Numbered from the stretch's first letter, positions 21,011 through 32,492 are shown. The stretch: 64,000 bases of DNA from Posidonia oceanica (GCA_037176725.1 JAZBRS010000020.1:86684001-86748000), one strand, 5' to 3'. Program-made: numbers and translations. The notes: generated by a model not told the origin, from the letters alone.

Positions 21011-23287
21011 GTGTCCAACGTTGGACGCGCCCTGTGCTAGAGTCCAACGTTCGACACTTTCTGCTCTAGCGTCCAACGACTCGGTTGCAGCAGTGGCTAC
21101 ACCGCCCCCTTCGGCTCACCTCCTGTCCACTCCACCGCCTCCTCGCACTTACTACCTGTCCCCTCTTGCACTCCAAGCCATCCACTACCTTTGAAGGCAG
21201 AGTAACTTCACTTACTACGCATCCTTTCCTCCTCAGCTGAATTCCCGCTCTCTCTTGCCCTTACTGCCATCTACTGCTAGATTCGCTACCACCAGTAGCT
21301 CCGTCACCGCCCTCTGACCTACCCTGCAACCCTCCTGCCATCCTCGTGGCTTCTCCTCTCTCAGCCAGCCCTACAAAGCCTGCCAATTCCCGCCCATGCC
21401 GCTGCAATTTGGCAGCAAAACCCAAGCACCCAACACACAAAACAGCACCAAACACCCTCCTTTGGCAGAACACACAGACTAGCACACCCACTCCCTTGCC
21501 AATTCACCACCTCCAGAGCAAAGACTAAGTATCCACCTCCGCTCCAGACCCTTCACTGCCCTCTCCTGTGCCTCGTTGGCCGCAAGACCTCATCGGAGTC
21601 AGCTCTGCCACCATTTCCGCAACACCGATGAAGGAGGTCGACACGCTGTTCCAGGCCGCGACCAGGTTAGCTCTCTATCCTTGTAGCTCATGCATGATAA
21701 GTTGAATGTTTCTATGCGCTTTCCATGCATCTTAGCACAGCACACACCCCTCCATTGCTTGGTTTTCCAGCGATGTGGAGGAGGAGGTGGGTGGAGCAAT
21801 CCACTCGCCTAATCTTGGCACCAAGCATACCACCATGCTTGTTGTCAATCACTCTTGCTTATTAGTAAGCTTGCTTGAAGTTTTGGATCCATTTGGCCGT
21901 GATTTGTGGCCAGAAGGATGTTCAGTGTGTTGGACACCCAGTCTGGTGCGTCCAACGTTGGGTGTGGTAGTAGCCAACGTCCAACACCCTGCCTTGTTTT
22001 CCTTTGCCCTTGCTTTGCCATGCTTTGCTATTGCTTGCTTCTTTGTGTAAATCCATGCTGCATGCCTTCTTTATGCGTTTTCAGATGCCATACCATGCCT
22101 ACTTCTCTGCTTTGATCCATGCTTAATCTTTTTTGCATGCTTTAAGTCAGTTTGCTATCTGCCTGCGTTGGACGCCTGGGTGAGCAGCATCCAATGTTGG
22201 ACGCTGGTTCATCCAGGTCCAACATCTCTTTAGCTTTGCTTTGCTGCCATGCTTGCACCTTGCCTCTTTTTGATATTTATGCATGATCCTTGTGTGTTTA
22301 GAGATGCCTGGCCCCTATGGCAACCATGCTTAGGTTTGCTAAGATCCTTTCAGGTTACAAGCTCCTTTTTGCAAGTTTTTGTCCTTCATTTCTATGCATG
22401 CTCTCTTTTTTATTTGTTCTCTTGGATCATATGCTTGCTATGCATGTTTCTGTTTGCTCTGGCATGTCTATAGTAGTTTGCATGCATGTTAGTGGGGTTT
22501 AAAGCTGAGCTCCCCCTTTAGTGCAGGTGAATTTGCATTCTGCAGGCATTGGACGCCGGGGGCTTCAGCGTCCAACGTTGGATGCTGCTGTCTCCAGCGT
22601 CTAACGGCCCTGCTCCTTTGTCTTGTTTCTTTTAGCTTGCATGATGCTCTGATCTTTCTTGCTTACATGATTCCTGCATTTACATGCATGCTTAGCTTTC
22701 TTTGCAATTATTCCATGGCTTCCTTAGTTCATATGCTATTTTTCGTGTGAGTTCTTGTGTGTTTGTGCCTCCCAGGGTGTTGTACGCTGCTGTTCCAGGC
22801 ATCCAACATTGGACGCTGGTTCAGCTCGTGTCTAACGTTCTGGTTGTGCTTCATGCCTGGCACATGTTGCAGATGGTGAGTTTTTGATTTTCTGTGTGAT
22901 TCCATGCTTGCATGCTCAATCTGTGTTTATCCCCAGTAGCCCTAATGCATGTTCCTATCTTTTATTTGCCCTCTATATGCTTTTTTTCTCTTATTTTCCT
23001 CTAGCCTGCGTTGGGCACCTGTCTCTCTGGCGTCTAACGTTGGACGCCATGCTCACTGCGTCCAACACCTTGTTTGCTTTGATCCTTGATCTTGGCTTGC
23101 CCCTTACTCTGAATCCGCTTCTGTTCTATTATCATGTTAGCCCTGTATGTCATGTATCCATCTAGCTGCATTTCTGCATCTGTATCGCATTCATATAGTT
23201 AGAATGCATCCTTTTTTAAAAAGTTGCATGCTGTCTGCCTCCAGCAGGTGTTGGACGCCAGCAATGACAGCGTCCAACGTTGGACGC
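21011..23287 (+). repeat. ACGT dyad modules in the A 5' LTR (CA/TG type)
   Basis: Inner dyads of the form GCGTCCAACGTTGGACGC lie at 21011, 21949, 22187, 22569, 22799, 23030 and 23270. The last is a perfect 18-bp palindrome. Each has a left half-site TTGGACGCC and a right half-site GCGTCCAAC about 10-16 nt away, making a module of about 65 bp. Steps are 938, 238, 382, 230, 231 and 240 bp. The sequence between modules is not repeated. Confidence 0.9.
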
Positions 23288-23435
23288 CGCAGTTGCCAGC
23301 GTCCAACGATTGCAGTTGGTAAGATTTGGTTTTTAAAACGCTGACTTGATTTCGTTCGCCGTTTTCTGTGTTTTGTGGCTTTTTGTACGTACTGCAACCC
23401 CCATGCATGCTGCCTAACCCCTATTTTCATTTTGC

Positions 23436-23660
23436 ACCCCGCCTTTGCATTGTTTTCCGTGCCTTTGCTTCGTTTTCCATGCATTTGCATTGTTTCCGCG
23501 CCCCTGCATCGTTTTCCACGCCCCTGCACCGTTTTCCGTGCCTTTGCATTGTTTTCCGCGCCCCTACATCGTTTTCTGCACATCTACATCGTTTTCTGTG
23601 CATTTGCATCGTTTTCTGCAGCTTTGCCTCGTTTTCCGTGCTTTCACACCATTTTCCGCA
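23436..23660 (+). repeat. GTTTTCCG minisatellite in the A 5' LTR
   Basis: About ten units of 22-24 nt read GCATCGTTTTCCGCGCC(C/T)(C/T)T, varying mainly at CpG sites. Several open frames on both strands (23191-23751) are translations of this repeat. The same compartment occurs at 34900-35100, 50690-51000 (reverse) and 10280-10560 (reverse). Confidence 0.9.
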
Positions 23661-24318
23661 CCTGCTTTGGTTTATCTTTTGCATGTTGTTTGCATTGCCT
23701 GGTTTTTCCCGTAGTTTTGTTTTATTGCCTGCATTTGCATTAGGGCCATGATGCTTACTGCCTAGGAGTTCTCACGAACCAGGGTCTGCCCAGTTCGGAA
23801 CACTAGCAGCGCTGCTGAGCACATAGATAGCACGTTTATTTCCCCTACATAGCAAGTAGGCATCCATTGCATTTAGGCATTAGGCTAGCATTTCCCTGCA
23901 TTAACGCGCGAGATTGCCTAAGAAAGACTGACTCTCGGACGTATCGGGGGTACCTAACACCTTCCCCGTGCGTAACAGGAGTCCTTGCCCTTTCTCATGG
24001 CTCGCATCGACCTTTCCTTTATCCTAGGCATGAGTGATAGCATAGCATAGCATAGCTTAGCATTGCATCCCTTTGCCCCCTCTTTACATTCGGTTTTGCA
24101 TGTCTTTTCATGTATTACCCTCGATTTTCCCTATCTCCCAATTTAATAGACCTGGTGGCGACTCCGATTTGTCATATCTTTTCTTTTTTCTTCTTTTGCC
24201 AGCGTTTCCAAGTCAAGTTTCTTCCCTCGGATCCTATCGCATATAGTGAGCCTATTTTGATCGGTGCACGCGAGCTTTGGTATCGTGCATGGACGATCAG
24301 AATTTAGGATTACTATAG

Positions 24319-24336
24319 TGGCGACTCCGCTGGGGA
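24319..24336 (+). promoter_or_regulatory. Primer-binding site of element A
   Basis: TGGCGACTCCGCTGGGGA starts one base after the LTR. It is the tRNA-Arg-type primer site described for Ogre-like elements and fixes the LTR/internal boundary. Confidence 0.9.
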
Positions 24337-24477
24337 GATGGGAATCATCAGCGGATGCTCTGCTGAGGATTCCAGACTCCGACTTTTGCCTTTGGCTTTC
24401 TCGCTCGCTTGGTCTTTGCGCCTTTGCTTGCCTCGTGCCCCCGCTTTCTTTGTCTATTTGCCTGCTTGCCTGTGCGC

Positions 24478-24565
24478 TCTCCCAGCAGAGTCGCACATTG
24501 GCGACTCCACTAGGGAGATGGGAATCATCAGCGGATGCTCCGCTGAGGATTCTAGACTTCAGCTT
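24478..24565 (+). repeat. Second copy of primer site and leader, with an inverted partner
   Basis: TGGCGACTCCACTAGGGA (24499-24516) and the following ~50 bases repeat the primer site and leader at 24319-24385. Just before it, CTCCCAGCAGAGTCGC (24479-24494) is roughly its reverse complement, so the two could form a hairpin. Whether the second site can prime is unknown. Confidence 0.8.
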
Positions 24566-25499
24566 TCGTTCTGGTCTTCTCGCCGCTTGCTTTTGTGTTT
24601 TGCTTGCCTTTTGCTTCTGCTTGCCTTACTTGCTTACCTGCCTGCTTGTTTATTTACTTGCTTTATACCATGATTGCTTGCGCTGCTTTATTTTCCTGCA
24701 TCACATGCCTAAATACTTGCTTGGTGCACTATACATGCTTTTTGTGTGATATGTGTTTTGTTTTACACAAATACTATGTCACCATGCACGCACATACCAT
24801 GCATACTTGCTTTTTGATATGATGAGTGTTTTCTCTTCACTATCGTGCCCACATACACTTGCACATGCCAAGGCCATGCTTTCTGCCTTGCTGTGTGAAT
24901 TGCTTGCATACCGTGACTTCTTGTTTCACTCCCATTCGCATATGCCATCCCTAGGATAGTAGAAACCTGTCTGCTCCCCTTTTGCTTAATTTAAAAGCCA
25001 TAATAAAGCAAAACAATAACATCTAAGCACAACTAGAGCCAAAACTTGCAACTTTTCCCCTTGGTTAAATACAATGCAAGTAAATCACTCTAAAGCATTT
25101 GCATCAGCATTTTAGAAAGCATGCATTCTTCTCATCTGAGTCAACCCACAGTCTGAGAAGGATTGTCCCGGCCTCTTGCCCCCAACGCTTTGGCGTGGCG
25201 CAAGTTAGTCGGTCTGTCCCCCTTGTCCAGGGGTCGCGTTGGTGTTATTGGAGGGTACCACCTGTGCTTCTAGCAAGGTCAAGGCCACCAAGGCACCACC
25301 CGTTATACCTGAGCTTTGGCAGGGTCGAGACGGGAGCCTTGTTTCTGGCCTGGAGTCTGCATAATCCCATTACCCTTGAGTGCGTCCTGGTAGGTCATCT
25401 ACTCAGGACATGCATGGTGAGAGAGCGCATATTTGGGCATTCATCTGCATCATGCCACCCCTAATAACTCTTTTTGCATCCAACCTCTAACACGTTCAT

Positions 25500-25512
25500 T
25501 TGTTTTGCAGGT
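25500..25512 (+). other. Candidate splice acceptor before gag
   Basis: A T-rich stretch ending TTTTGCAG|GTAGGT lies 140 bp before the gag start. The same site is conserved in element C near 8628 (minus). GTAGGT could in principle act as a donor instead, but the pyrimidine-rich lead-in favours an acceptor. Confidence 0.45.
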
Positions 25513-28079
25513 AGGTGCGGGCTCCTTCAGCTAGGATCCTGAGCGTCCCTCTCTGTCTCTAAGTTGTCTGTCACCTCCGACAGTAGCTCTCCTTAGGTCT
25601 TGTGTCCCTGCCGTCAGCCGCAGACCTGTTTGATCTCGCTCGCCGTCCGCTATGGCCCAGCATACCAGTGAGCCTCCTTCCTCATTGGCATCAGGGGAGA
25701 TACTGACTTCGGTCTCTCCTTCCTCTGCTTTGGCATCCCCCGTCTCCTCTCCGCTTCCAATACAGGAGACCTCCCAGCCCCTTTATCTGGATCAAGGGTC
25801 GACCCTAGCTGACCTGGAGCTTGTCACCGAGTCTACCGCGGTGACTGCCACTCTGGCTCCAGGAGCGTCGCCTTCTCTTCCATCCCAGGGCCTTCCCGTC
25901 TCGGGAATCCAGCCTTCTACAGCTGCCCCTTGTGTAGGAACCACTCCTATTACTTCCTTGGTTTCCGTTCCTCCCTTGGCGAACACCTCCTTGCGTCCTG
26001 GCCTGTCGGTCGATGCTTTCTCTGCCTCGCAAGCGCAGCGTTTATTGGCTAAGGCCGATAGGTTGCGAAGCATGGCTCTTGCACTTGACCCAACTGTGGC
26101 CTGCTCTTCCCGCCCAACCCTTGAGGTTTCGGTGCCGCCCTCTGTAGCCCTGCAGGCGCACTACACTGCACCTCCACCCTTTCCGTAGCCCCGGCTCCTC
26201 ATAGCTCTGGTGATGGGGGCACATTATCGGCCTCCTGCACCTACACAGCATGCAACTCCTTCCTCTGGTGGCTAGTCTTCTGGATTGGTAGGAGCACAGC
26301 ACCCCTCAAGCCCATTGCCCGGCACCATGCCAATGCAACAGCTGCTGCTCCCCCGCACTACACCATACACTGCATAGCATATTATCTATCCATCTTCCCT
26401 GCATCAGGTTCAGACTCTTGCATACATAGCACCACACTTTGCACCCTTGCACGGGTATGCTAGCCCTCACGCTACAACACCAAGTGGCGTGACGATGGAT
26501 CTGGAGGAGTGCTTTCGTGCGACCCGCACAGCAAACGTGGTCCCTGCCTCTGCTGCACAACCATCTCTAGCAGCAGCCTCAGACGCCTTCCTTACCAGGT
26601 TGGGTGATCTAGAGAGAGCACTTCGTCAAGTGCAAGACCAGGACCGCCAGCCTTACCAATTTCGCAACCTCTGTCTCTTTCGCGGGGCCGCACTCCCTTC
26701 GAAGTTCCGCATCCCAGACTTCGATAAATATGATGGCAGAGGCTGCCCCATCTCGCATCTGAAGGCATATTACAGGGACCATGCTCAGCTTCAGGCTGAC
26801 GAAAGGCTCCTTATTCGCCTATTCCAGAAGAGTTTAACCGGCCCCACGCTTAGGTGGTTCACGTCCCTTGACACGACTGCGGTTCAGACTTGGACTGGTC
26901 TTTCTCGGGCTTTTCTTGAGCAATATGCTTTCAACCTCGACTTGATCCCCAAGAAGGAGGATCTCGTCGCCATCCGACAGAGGCCCCAAGAGCCATTCGG
27001 GGAGTATGTCGGCCGCTGGCGCTCCACAGCTGCCCAGGTCAGAGATTGACCCTCCGAGGAGGATTCTATCGAGATGATCGTCAAAGGGGCACTGCCAGTG
27101 ACTGGGACTCTACTTTGCATCCAGCACATCACTAGTTTTGCATCACTGATTAGGACTGGCGCCTGTGTGGAAAGCTCGCTGTAGAGTGGGCATTTCCCCA
27201 CACTTTCTGCACTAGCTAGGCAGGCCAACAGCACCAACAATCGCCGCAGCAACAGTAGCAACAACTCCGCTTCCGACTGTTCCAAGCAGCACGCCGTCGC
27301 ATACGCTGATCCTCCTGAGGTGCCTGCCTTTGTAGAAAGTCAGTCGGACCCTTTTCCGCTAGTGCACGCACCTATTTATGCACCCACTGCACACACTATC
27401 ACCGTTGAGCCAGTGCATCACGTCGCACCAGCTCAGCAAGGACGATAGACTAGGCAGAGACGAGTCCGCTGCGCTAAGAGCGACTTTACCCCACTTGGTG
27501 AGCCGTCAAAACGCCATCTTTCCCCAGGTTGTGTCGCTTCTGAGGCTTCCGAAAACTCGCCCGCCACCAAATCCTCTTCCGAGGTGGTATGATGCGAGCA
27601 AGTATTGCGATTACCATCGAGCCCCGGGGCACTCAACGGATAATTGCCTCACTCTCCGGGATGTCGTTCAGGACCTGATTGACAACGGGACCCTCGTTGT
27701 CAATCCGCAGGAGGCTACTCACACACCTGCACCCGCACACCCTAGCGTAGCTGGCCCTTCCTCTTCTGAGCCTGCGAGCTTCGAGGATGCTGGAACCTCA
27801 GGGGCTTACCCCATTCTTCTTTGAATCCAGCTCTGCCCCAGTGGGTCCTTCCGATCCCATCGGCGTAATCCCCTCTTCTGTCTCTCCCTTTTTGCCCGAG
27901 GGATGCTCGGAAGTGCAATGGAAGAATCAGCAGCAAGCTCAGTCGCAACACCGTCCAGGTTAGTCTTTCCTCCAGCATCAGCAGCCCTAGTGCTCCCCGC
28001 ACTGCCAGCCGTGGATCTCACCGGCAGCATCAGCAGCGTAGGGGCAGACCCAGCACCTCCCTCCCGAGGTCGCTGACAG
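25511..28079 (+). pseudogene. gag: gag pseudogene of element A
   Basis: Gag assembles the particle that packages element RNA. The start is the ATG at 25652 (MAQHTSEPPSS). The same frame runs to about 27500, with stops at 26186, two more before 26447, 27047, about 27182 and about 27445. It includes the gag core at 26640-27040 (YQFRNLCLFRGAALPSKF, GRGCPISHLKAYYRDHAQLQ, LTGPTLRWF, RQRPQEPFGEYVGRWR). A frameshift near 27510 moves the C-terminal part to 27378-27824. That part carries C-x2-H-x4-H-x4-C at 27606-27647 (CDYHRAPGHSTDNC), the Tat-lineage knuckle that normally precedes protease. Here no protease follows, and the exon-like stretch ends in CTGACAG|GTAAGT. Confidence 0.85.
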
Positions 28080-28085
28080 GTAAGT
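28074..28085 (+). other. Candidate splice donor after gag
   Basis: CTGACAG|GTAAGT is a near-perfect plant donor and is conserved at the same place in element C (near 6031, minus), although surrounding sequence has diverged. It closes a gag exon of 2569 bp here and 2596 bp in C. Confidence 0.5.
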
Positions 28086-28239
28086 CCCTCTTACCTCTCT
28101 TTTTGTTTCCTGCACTGTCTTTTCTTTTCATTTCTATTTTGTTTTTTCATTTTCTTGCCATGCCAGAAAACCCTAAAAAGCATAAAAACAGCAAAAACCT
28201 TAAAAACTTGCATTTTTTTTCCTGCATGCATTCAGCATC

Positions 28240-28395
28240 ACTGGGCTGATACCCCTAACTATCCGACGATAGGTCCGTTAACCTATCATCACTGGGCTGG
28301 CAGCCCTAACTGCTCGACGATAAGTCCATCAACTTATCATTCGGGCTGATATCCCTAACTATTCGGCGATAAGTCCGTCAACTTATCACCCCGCA
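28240..28395 (+). repeat. GATAAG hairpin repeats, element A first block
   Basis: Three units of about 50 bp contain GATAAGTCC(A/G)TCAACTTATC or GATAGGTCCGTTAACCTATC, each preceded by CCCTAACTGCTCGACGAT-like sequence. The second form changes both stem arms together (AAG to AGG and CTT to CCT). The block matches 5660-5880 in C. Confidence 0.85.
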
Positions 28396-28739
28396 CATAT
28401 CAATCACTTTGCATGCATATCCACCATCTTGCACATACCTGTCATCATGCATTGTCATTTATTACATGTACATATCATTTCTTGCATCCTGTAAAGCATA
28501 AAGCCAAAAAAATTAAGAAAATAAAATAGCAAAAATATTTTCTTCACCTTTCTACTGGTTTTCCCTTTTATGTTTTCCTAAACAAAAATCATAAAAATAC
28601 AAAACCAATGCAAAACCCAAAAACATGTTTGTCCTTTCCCTTGCTAAAATATACAAAACCCACAAACATTTGCATAATTAGAAACCGGCTTTGGACAAAC
28701 AAGCAGTGTCTAGAGGATGTCAAGCAGTGACAGTCGCAG

Positions 28740-29357
28740 ACAGGTCTCACACGAGCGGTGCCATCTCTTGTATGTGGCTACAAAGTGAGGCTAGAGCAGA
28801 ACAGAGCGACTCGCTGAGCACAATGCTCCCAAAGTGAGATCCACCTTAACCAGAGAGTCCACCTGACATGGATAGGACCAAAGCAGAGTAGAGCATAGCT
28901 AGAGGTTGTATACACATTGCGGAGGCTGAAGGTGTACGCTGATCAGCCGAACTCTCAACGCCTCATCCGGGACTACTACCCCAAGAGGGCGAAGACATGC
29001 ATATCCAAAAGAATAGAGGTCATGTGAGCAAAAGAAATGACAACATGATATGCGTGCTGGGCACAAAAGATAAATGCAGAAAGAAGTTGAAGAAAGAAGG
29101 CGCTCATGAGAGGAGTGACTCGGATGAGTGTCGAAGCCACCTCAGCTATCAGCTTCAAGCGCCACACTGGCAACTGCACGAGATGCACTATCAGGAGGAC
29201 CTGGCCCCACCCTCCAAGTGCAGCAGCATGCTCCAATCTCCTCTACAGACATCTCTACTCCCTCGGTAGGCTAGATGCAACTCCAGTCACTCATGAGGGG
29301 AAAAGAAAGATCTATTCTGTGAGCGTCAAAAGCGGTATCTGGTCCCTGAAGAATTAA
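28740..29357 (+). pseudogene. Degenerate coding-like stretch shared with element C
   Basis: Plus-strand frames at 28997-29269 and 29106-29357 resemble the minus-strand frames at 4656-5229 in C (shared KEVEERR/KKLKKEG-type charged stretch and GKRKIYSVSVKSG ending). Charged, helix-prone composition is all that can be said. It sits where element E has its DUF7745-like ORF, but I see no sequence match to that ORF. Confidence 0.35.
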
Positions 29358-29809
29358 GACGGAGGCTAAGAAGCTGCATCCAACGCTTCTGCTATCCTGT
29401 AGCCGAAGGCTATACTATGCAAAGCCAAGGCCTCATCCCGAGCCAAGAGTGAGAAAGACAGCCACCGACCACCACTCGGCATGGCGTTGCTCGAGGGTCG
29501 AGATCTCCTGAGTCAGGAACTGCAGAAGCATCCTCTTTTGAGTCCAAAGCCACCAAAACATGCATGCTGTAATACATCTTCTTCTTCCCTTCTCCCTGTT
29601 TTCGAAAACCAGAGCCAAGGATGAGCACCTTTGCTTGCCTCGCTCAAAGGCTCCGCAATTTTCAAATTTTGCCGCCCACCTCGTGGGCAGGTCTATGATG
29701 ACCGACATGTCCCTCGTTTGTCACCTCATGACGCCACGAAGCATGCCCGTGCTGAGACCATTGCACGCCTATCACAATGGGTTCCTGTTCCCTTTCTGCA
29801 TCATTTCTA

Positions 29810-30720
29810 CATTCGGGCTAGCAGCCCTAACTGCTTGGCAATGGGTCCGTCAACCTATCATTTTGTCATGCCATCATTTCTGCATCCGGGCTGGCAGCCC
29901 TAACTGCTCGGCGATGGGTTTGTCAACCTATCATTTGTCATGCCATCATTCTGCATCCGGGCTGGCAGCCCTAACTGCTCGACGATGGGTCCATCAACCT
30001 ATCATTTTATCATGCTATCATTTCTGCATTCGGGCTAGCAGTCCTAACTGCTCGGTGATGGGTCTGTTAACCTATCACTCTGCATTCCTCTACATCGGGC
30101 TGGTAGCCCTAACTGCTCGGTTGACGCCTGTTAAAATTTCATCCCGCATATCTGCATTGCATTCGGGCTGATATCCCCAACTATTCGGCGATAAGTCCAT
30201 TAACTTATCACCCTGCATTTGCATTATTCCATTGCATCCCCCACCGTCATTGTACTTTGTACGGTGAGCCCTTACATCCATCTCACTGCATTTGGGCTGG
30301 TAGTCCTAACTACTCAGCTGACAAACCCGTTAGTGTTGTCTCTGCCTTGCATTTTGATGCCAGGGGCGCTTCGGCTGCCCCCTAGCATCGTTCACCGATA
30401 CTAGGGGCATTTTTATTTAGCTGCCCCATGGTATCCCATTTCCATCTACATTTGGGCTAACATCCCTAACTATTACGGGAGCGTCTACGGACCTTTGCCA
30501 CACCTTCGGGTACGGTATTCCTGTTGCATCCATGGTTACAAGCTGTCCCACTTGTAATCACCCCACTTGCCTGACAGACTCGTTGGCCTGTCACCTTCCG
30601 CGGGATGATAGCCCCAACTATCCAGTGATGAGTCCGTTAACTCCTCGTGGGCTGATAGCCCTAACTATCCGGCAGTAGGTCCGTTAACCTATCATCCATT
30701 TCATCCTAGTGTAATAGCAT
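29810..30720 (+). repeat. GATAAG hairpin repeats, element A main block
   Basis: More than ten units of 50-75 bp read CGGGCTGGCAGCCCTAACTG, a CTCGGCGATgGGTCCGTCAACCTATC-like dyad and an ATTTTGTCATGCC spacer. It also contains a CCAGGGGC/GCCCCATGG dyad near 30355-30435. The frames at 29560-30171 are this repeat translated. Confidence 0.85.
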
Positions 30721-31739
30721 TTTGTTGCATGGCATTAGCATTTCATCATCACCCGGACATCGCGCAACTAGGATTGTTTTCCCAGTTTCGCATGCCCCAC
30801 GTTCCATCTATTTGTACACTGCATTTCACAACATTCGCATTGCATAGCATCATGTAGCTTCTTTGTATCCCCTTGTAGAGTCAGTCCTAGTATTGCATCT
30901 CATCAATACGCGGACATTGCGTGCTTAGGATCCAAACCCCTGGTTCGCGTATTGCTTAAGGTATCATCCTTGGCACCCGTAGGACTTTCGTAGCAGGCCG
31001 GCCTTGGATGGCACCTGCAGTAGTGTGCGGCCTTGGGATCGTTTTCTCGGTTTCGCGTGCCTGGCGTTCCGCTGCATACCTTGCATCCCACTGCAAAACA
31101 TCTCATGCATTGTACCCTTATTGCGCTGCCGCTCCTCTGTGGTCCCTACACCAACTCTCGCATCCCGCTTTCCCAGGCTTTTCGTACCCACCACTGCATG
31201 CACATTCCCCTACTTTACTTTTAGCATATTTACTTTCTGCTGTACGCCATGCACTTGCATCGCCATTCCTCTACAGCTGAGCTTTGCAAATGGCACCCCC
31301 GTTGCCTAGCCTACTTGCATTGGCCAGCGACAGTATTGCATTGCATTTCCACTTTTCCGTATGCATGCACCATCCCGCTTTCCCCCCAGAGGAGTTCAGC
31401 ATAGTAAGCGTTAGCGTAGGCATACCATTTGCACAGTATTCTAGTGTTTCATTCATTTGCATTTGCATTCACCTTCTTGCATTGCTTAGGACATCCTTCG
31501 CATTGCATTGCCCCTTTCTGCCTCTTCTGCTTGTCTGCTGCCTCACTTGGAGGCAAGCACTTTCCCCTTCTCGCGGCCTCGTGAGCTCCTTCTTGTTTCA
31601 CTTGTCCCGAACGAACAAGGACCCTTGGTCTCCCCCGGACTAGCAGCCAGTCCGCCCGAGTGGCAAGCACGGTAGTCCTCCTAGAGCCGCTTTTGTGCAA
31701 GTTTGGACAAGCAGCCAACTTGTCGCATTGCATCGTAGA

Positions 31740-32100
31740 ACCTTCTGCTTCTCCATGCATCACACTGCACTACCCCAGCATTAGCACAAGCACGCACAGC
31801 ATTAGCATTAGCAGTGCACAACATCAGCACTAGCACTCTCAAGCACTAGCACTCTCAAGCATTAGCACTCTGCAAGCATAGCAAGCACCACGCATCAGCA
31901 TCGGCATTAGTGCCAGCACTCACCATGCATCAGCATAGCATCTCCCCATGCACAGCACTCACACGCGCACTAGTTCATGCTAGTCCAGCATCGGCATTAG
32001 CAACGCAAACCAGTTCTACATTAGCATCTACACAAACATAACATCTGCACTAACTTCTACATTAGCATGCATTGCATCGCATTAGCATCCTGCATCTGCA
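31740..32100 (+). repeat. AGCATTAGCA-rich low-complexity tract
   Basis: About 360 bp of AGCATTAGCA, AGCACTAGCA and TCAGCATCGGCATT variants with no reading-frame support. D has a shorter related tract at 16260-16390. C lacks it, its interior having lost the sequence from here to the LTR. Confidence 0.8.
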
Positions 32101-32104
32101 TTGT

Positions 32105-32250
32105 GACATCGAGTCATGATTTCCGGTGCATCCGCTGGATAAGTGACTCATGCCAATAGCAATTTGCGCTCCTACCGGCGTTAGGTAGGGTGTCTTGTCT
32201 ACCCTGAGCAGCGGTCTCGCTACGCTTGAGCTCGCTCAAGGAGGGGCATC
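32105..32250 (+). promoter_or_regulatory. Pre-LTR conserved block and polypurine tract of A
   Basis: GGTGCATCCGCTGGATAAGT, GACTCATGCCAATAGCAA, GTGTCTTGTCTACCCTGAGC and finally AAGGAGGGG plus CATC precede the LTR at 32251. The same order is present in D and E. The purine run is the expected plus-strand primer. The function of the ~120 bp before it is unknown. Confidence 0.8.
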
Positions 32251-32492
32251 TGTAGACACTCCATTTTGACAGGCCAGAAGTTGGCAATTTCTCTTGCAGG
32301 CTTGTTTGGACTTTGGAACGGCACTCTCCTTTTGACTAACCCTTTTCTACTCCAAAACCTAGCCTAAAACCCTTGCCTAAACCCTAAGCCTTAGCCCAAG
32401 CCTTTTTACACCTTTTTTAAACCTTTCAAGCCCAAGCCCAAGCCCATTTGCAGCCTTTTGCCAACTGAGTGTGCTGTACGCTGGAATAGGTA

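Larger units (their letters stand above)
20764..24317 (+). mobile_element. 5' LTR of element A (3.55 kb)
   Basis: The LTR starts TGTAGACACCCCGTTCTGAC after a (TA)n tract and ends GGATTACTATA, where CA has become TA, one base before the primer site. In order it holds a CCTAAACC/CCAAGCC tract, a first dyad module (21011), a GC-rich exon-like part (21060-21665) ending in a donor-like CGACCAG|GTTAG, five to six more dyad modules (21949-23287), a GTTTTCCG minisatellite (23436-23660) and the conserved tail (23925-24317). It pairs with the LTR at 32251-35746. The bases flanking the element are TATAT on the left and TATAC on the right, consistent with a 5-bp target duplication in a TA repeat. Proline-rich frames such as 20976-21194 are not supported as genes. 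Confidence 0.9.
24318..32250 (+). mobile_element. Internal region of element A (gag-only, pol-less)
   Basis: The 7.9-kb interior has a leader (24318-25510) with no coding support, a gag exon (25511-28079), a first hairpin block, a degenerate ORF, a long hairpin block and a pre-LTR tail. I checked both strands for protease, reverse transcriptase (YxDD-type), RNase H and integrase motifs and found none. With LTRs and primer sites present but only gag inside, it fits the TR-GAG class of non-autonomous LTR elements. Relatives with pol, such as E, would have to supply enzymes. Confidence 0.75.

Noticed and set aside
20976..21660. Proline-rich gene in the A LTR
   Set aside because: The GC-rich part is shared by both LTRs and the 41420-41971 fragment, but frames differ through small indels between copies, which is not expected of a selected protein. 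It may be an untranslated first exon.
24319..24336. tRNA gene near the LTR end
   Set aside because: Only an 18-base complement of a tRNA 3' end is present, with no cloverleaf; it is a primer-binding site.
28740..29357. Calling the A/C degenerate stretch a DUF7745 relic
   Set aside because: Only the position matches; no peptide similarity to the E ORF could be seen.
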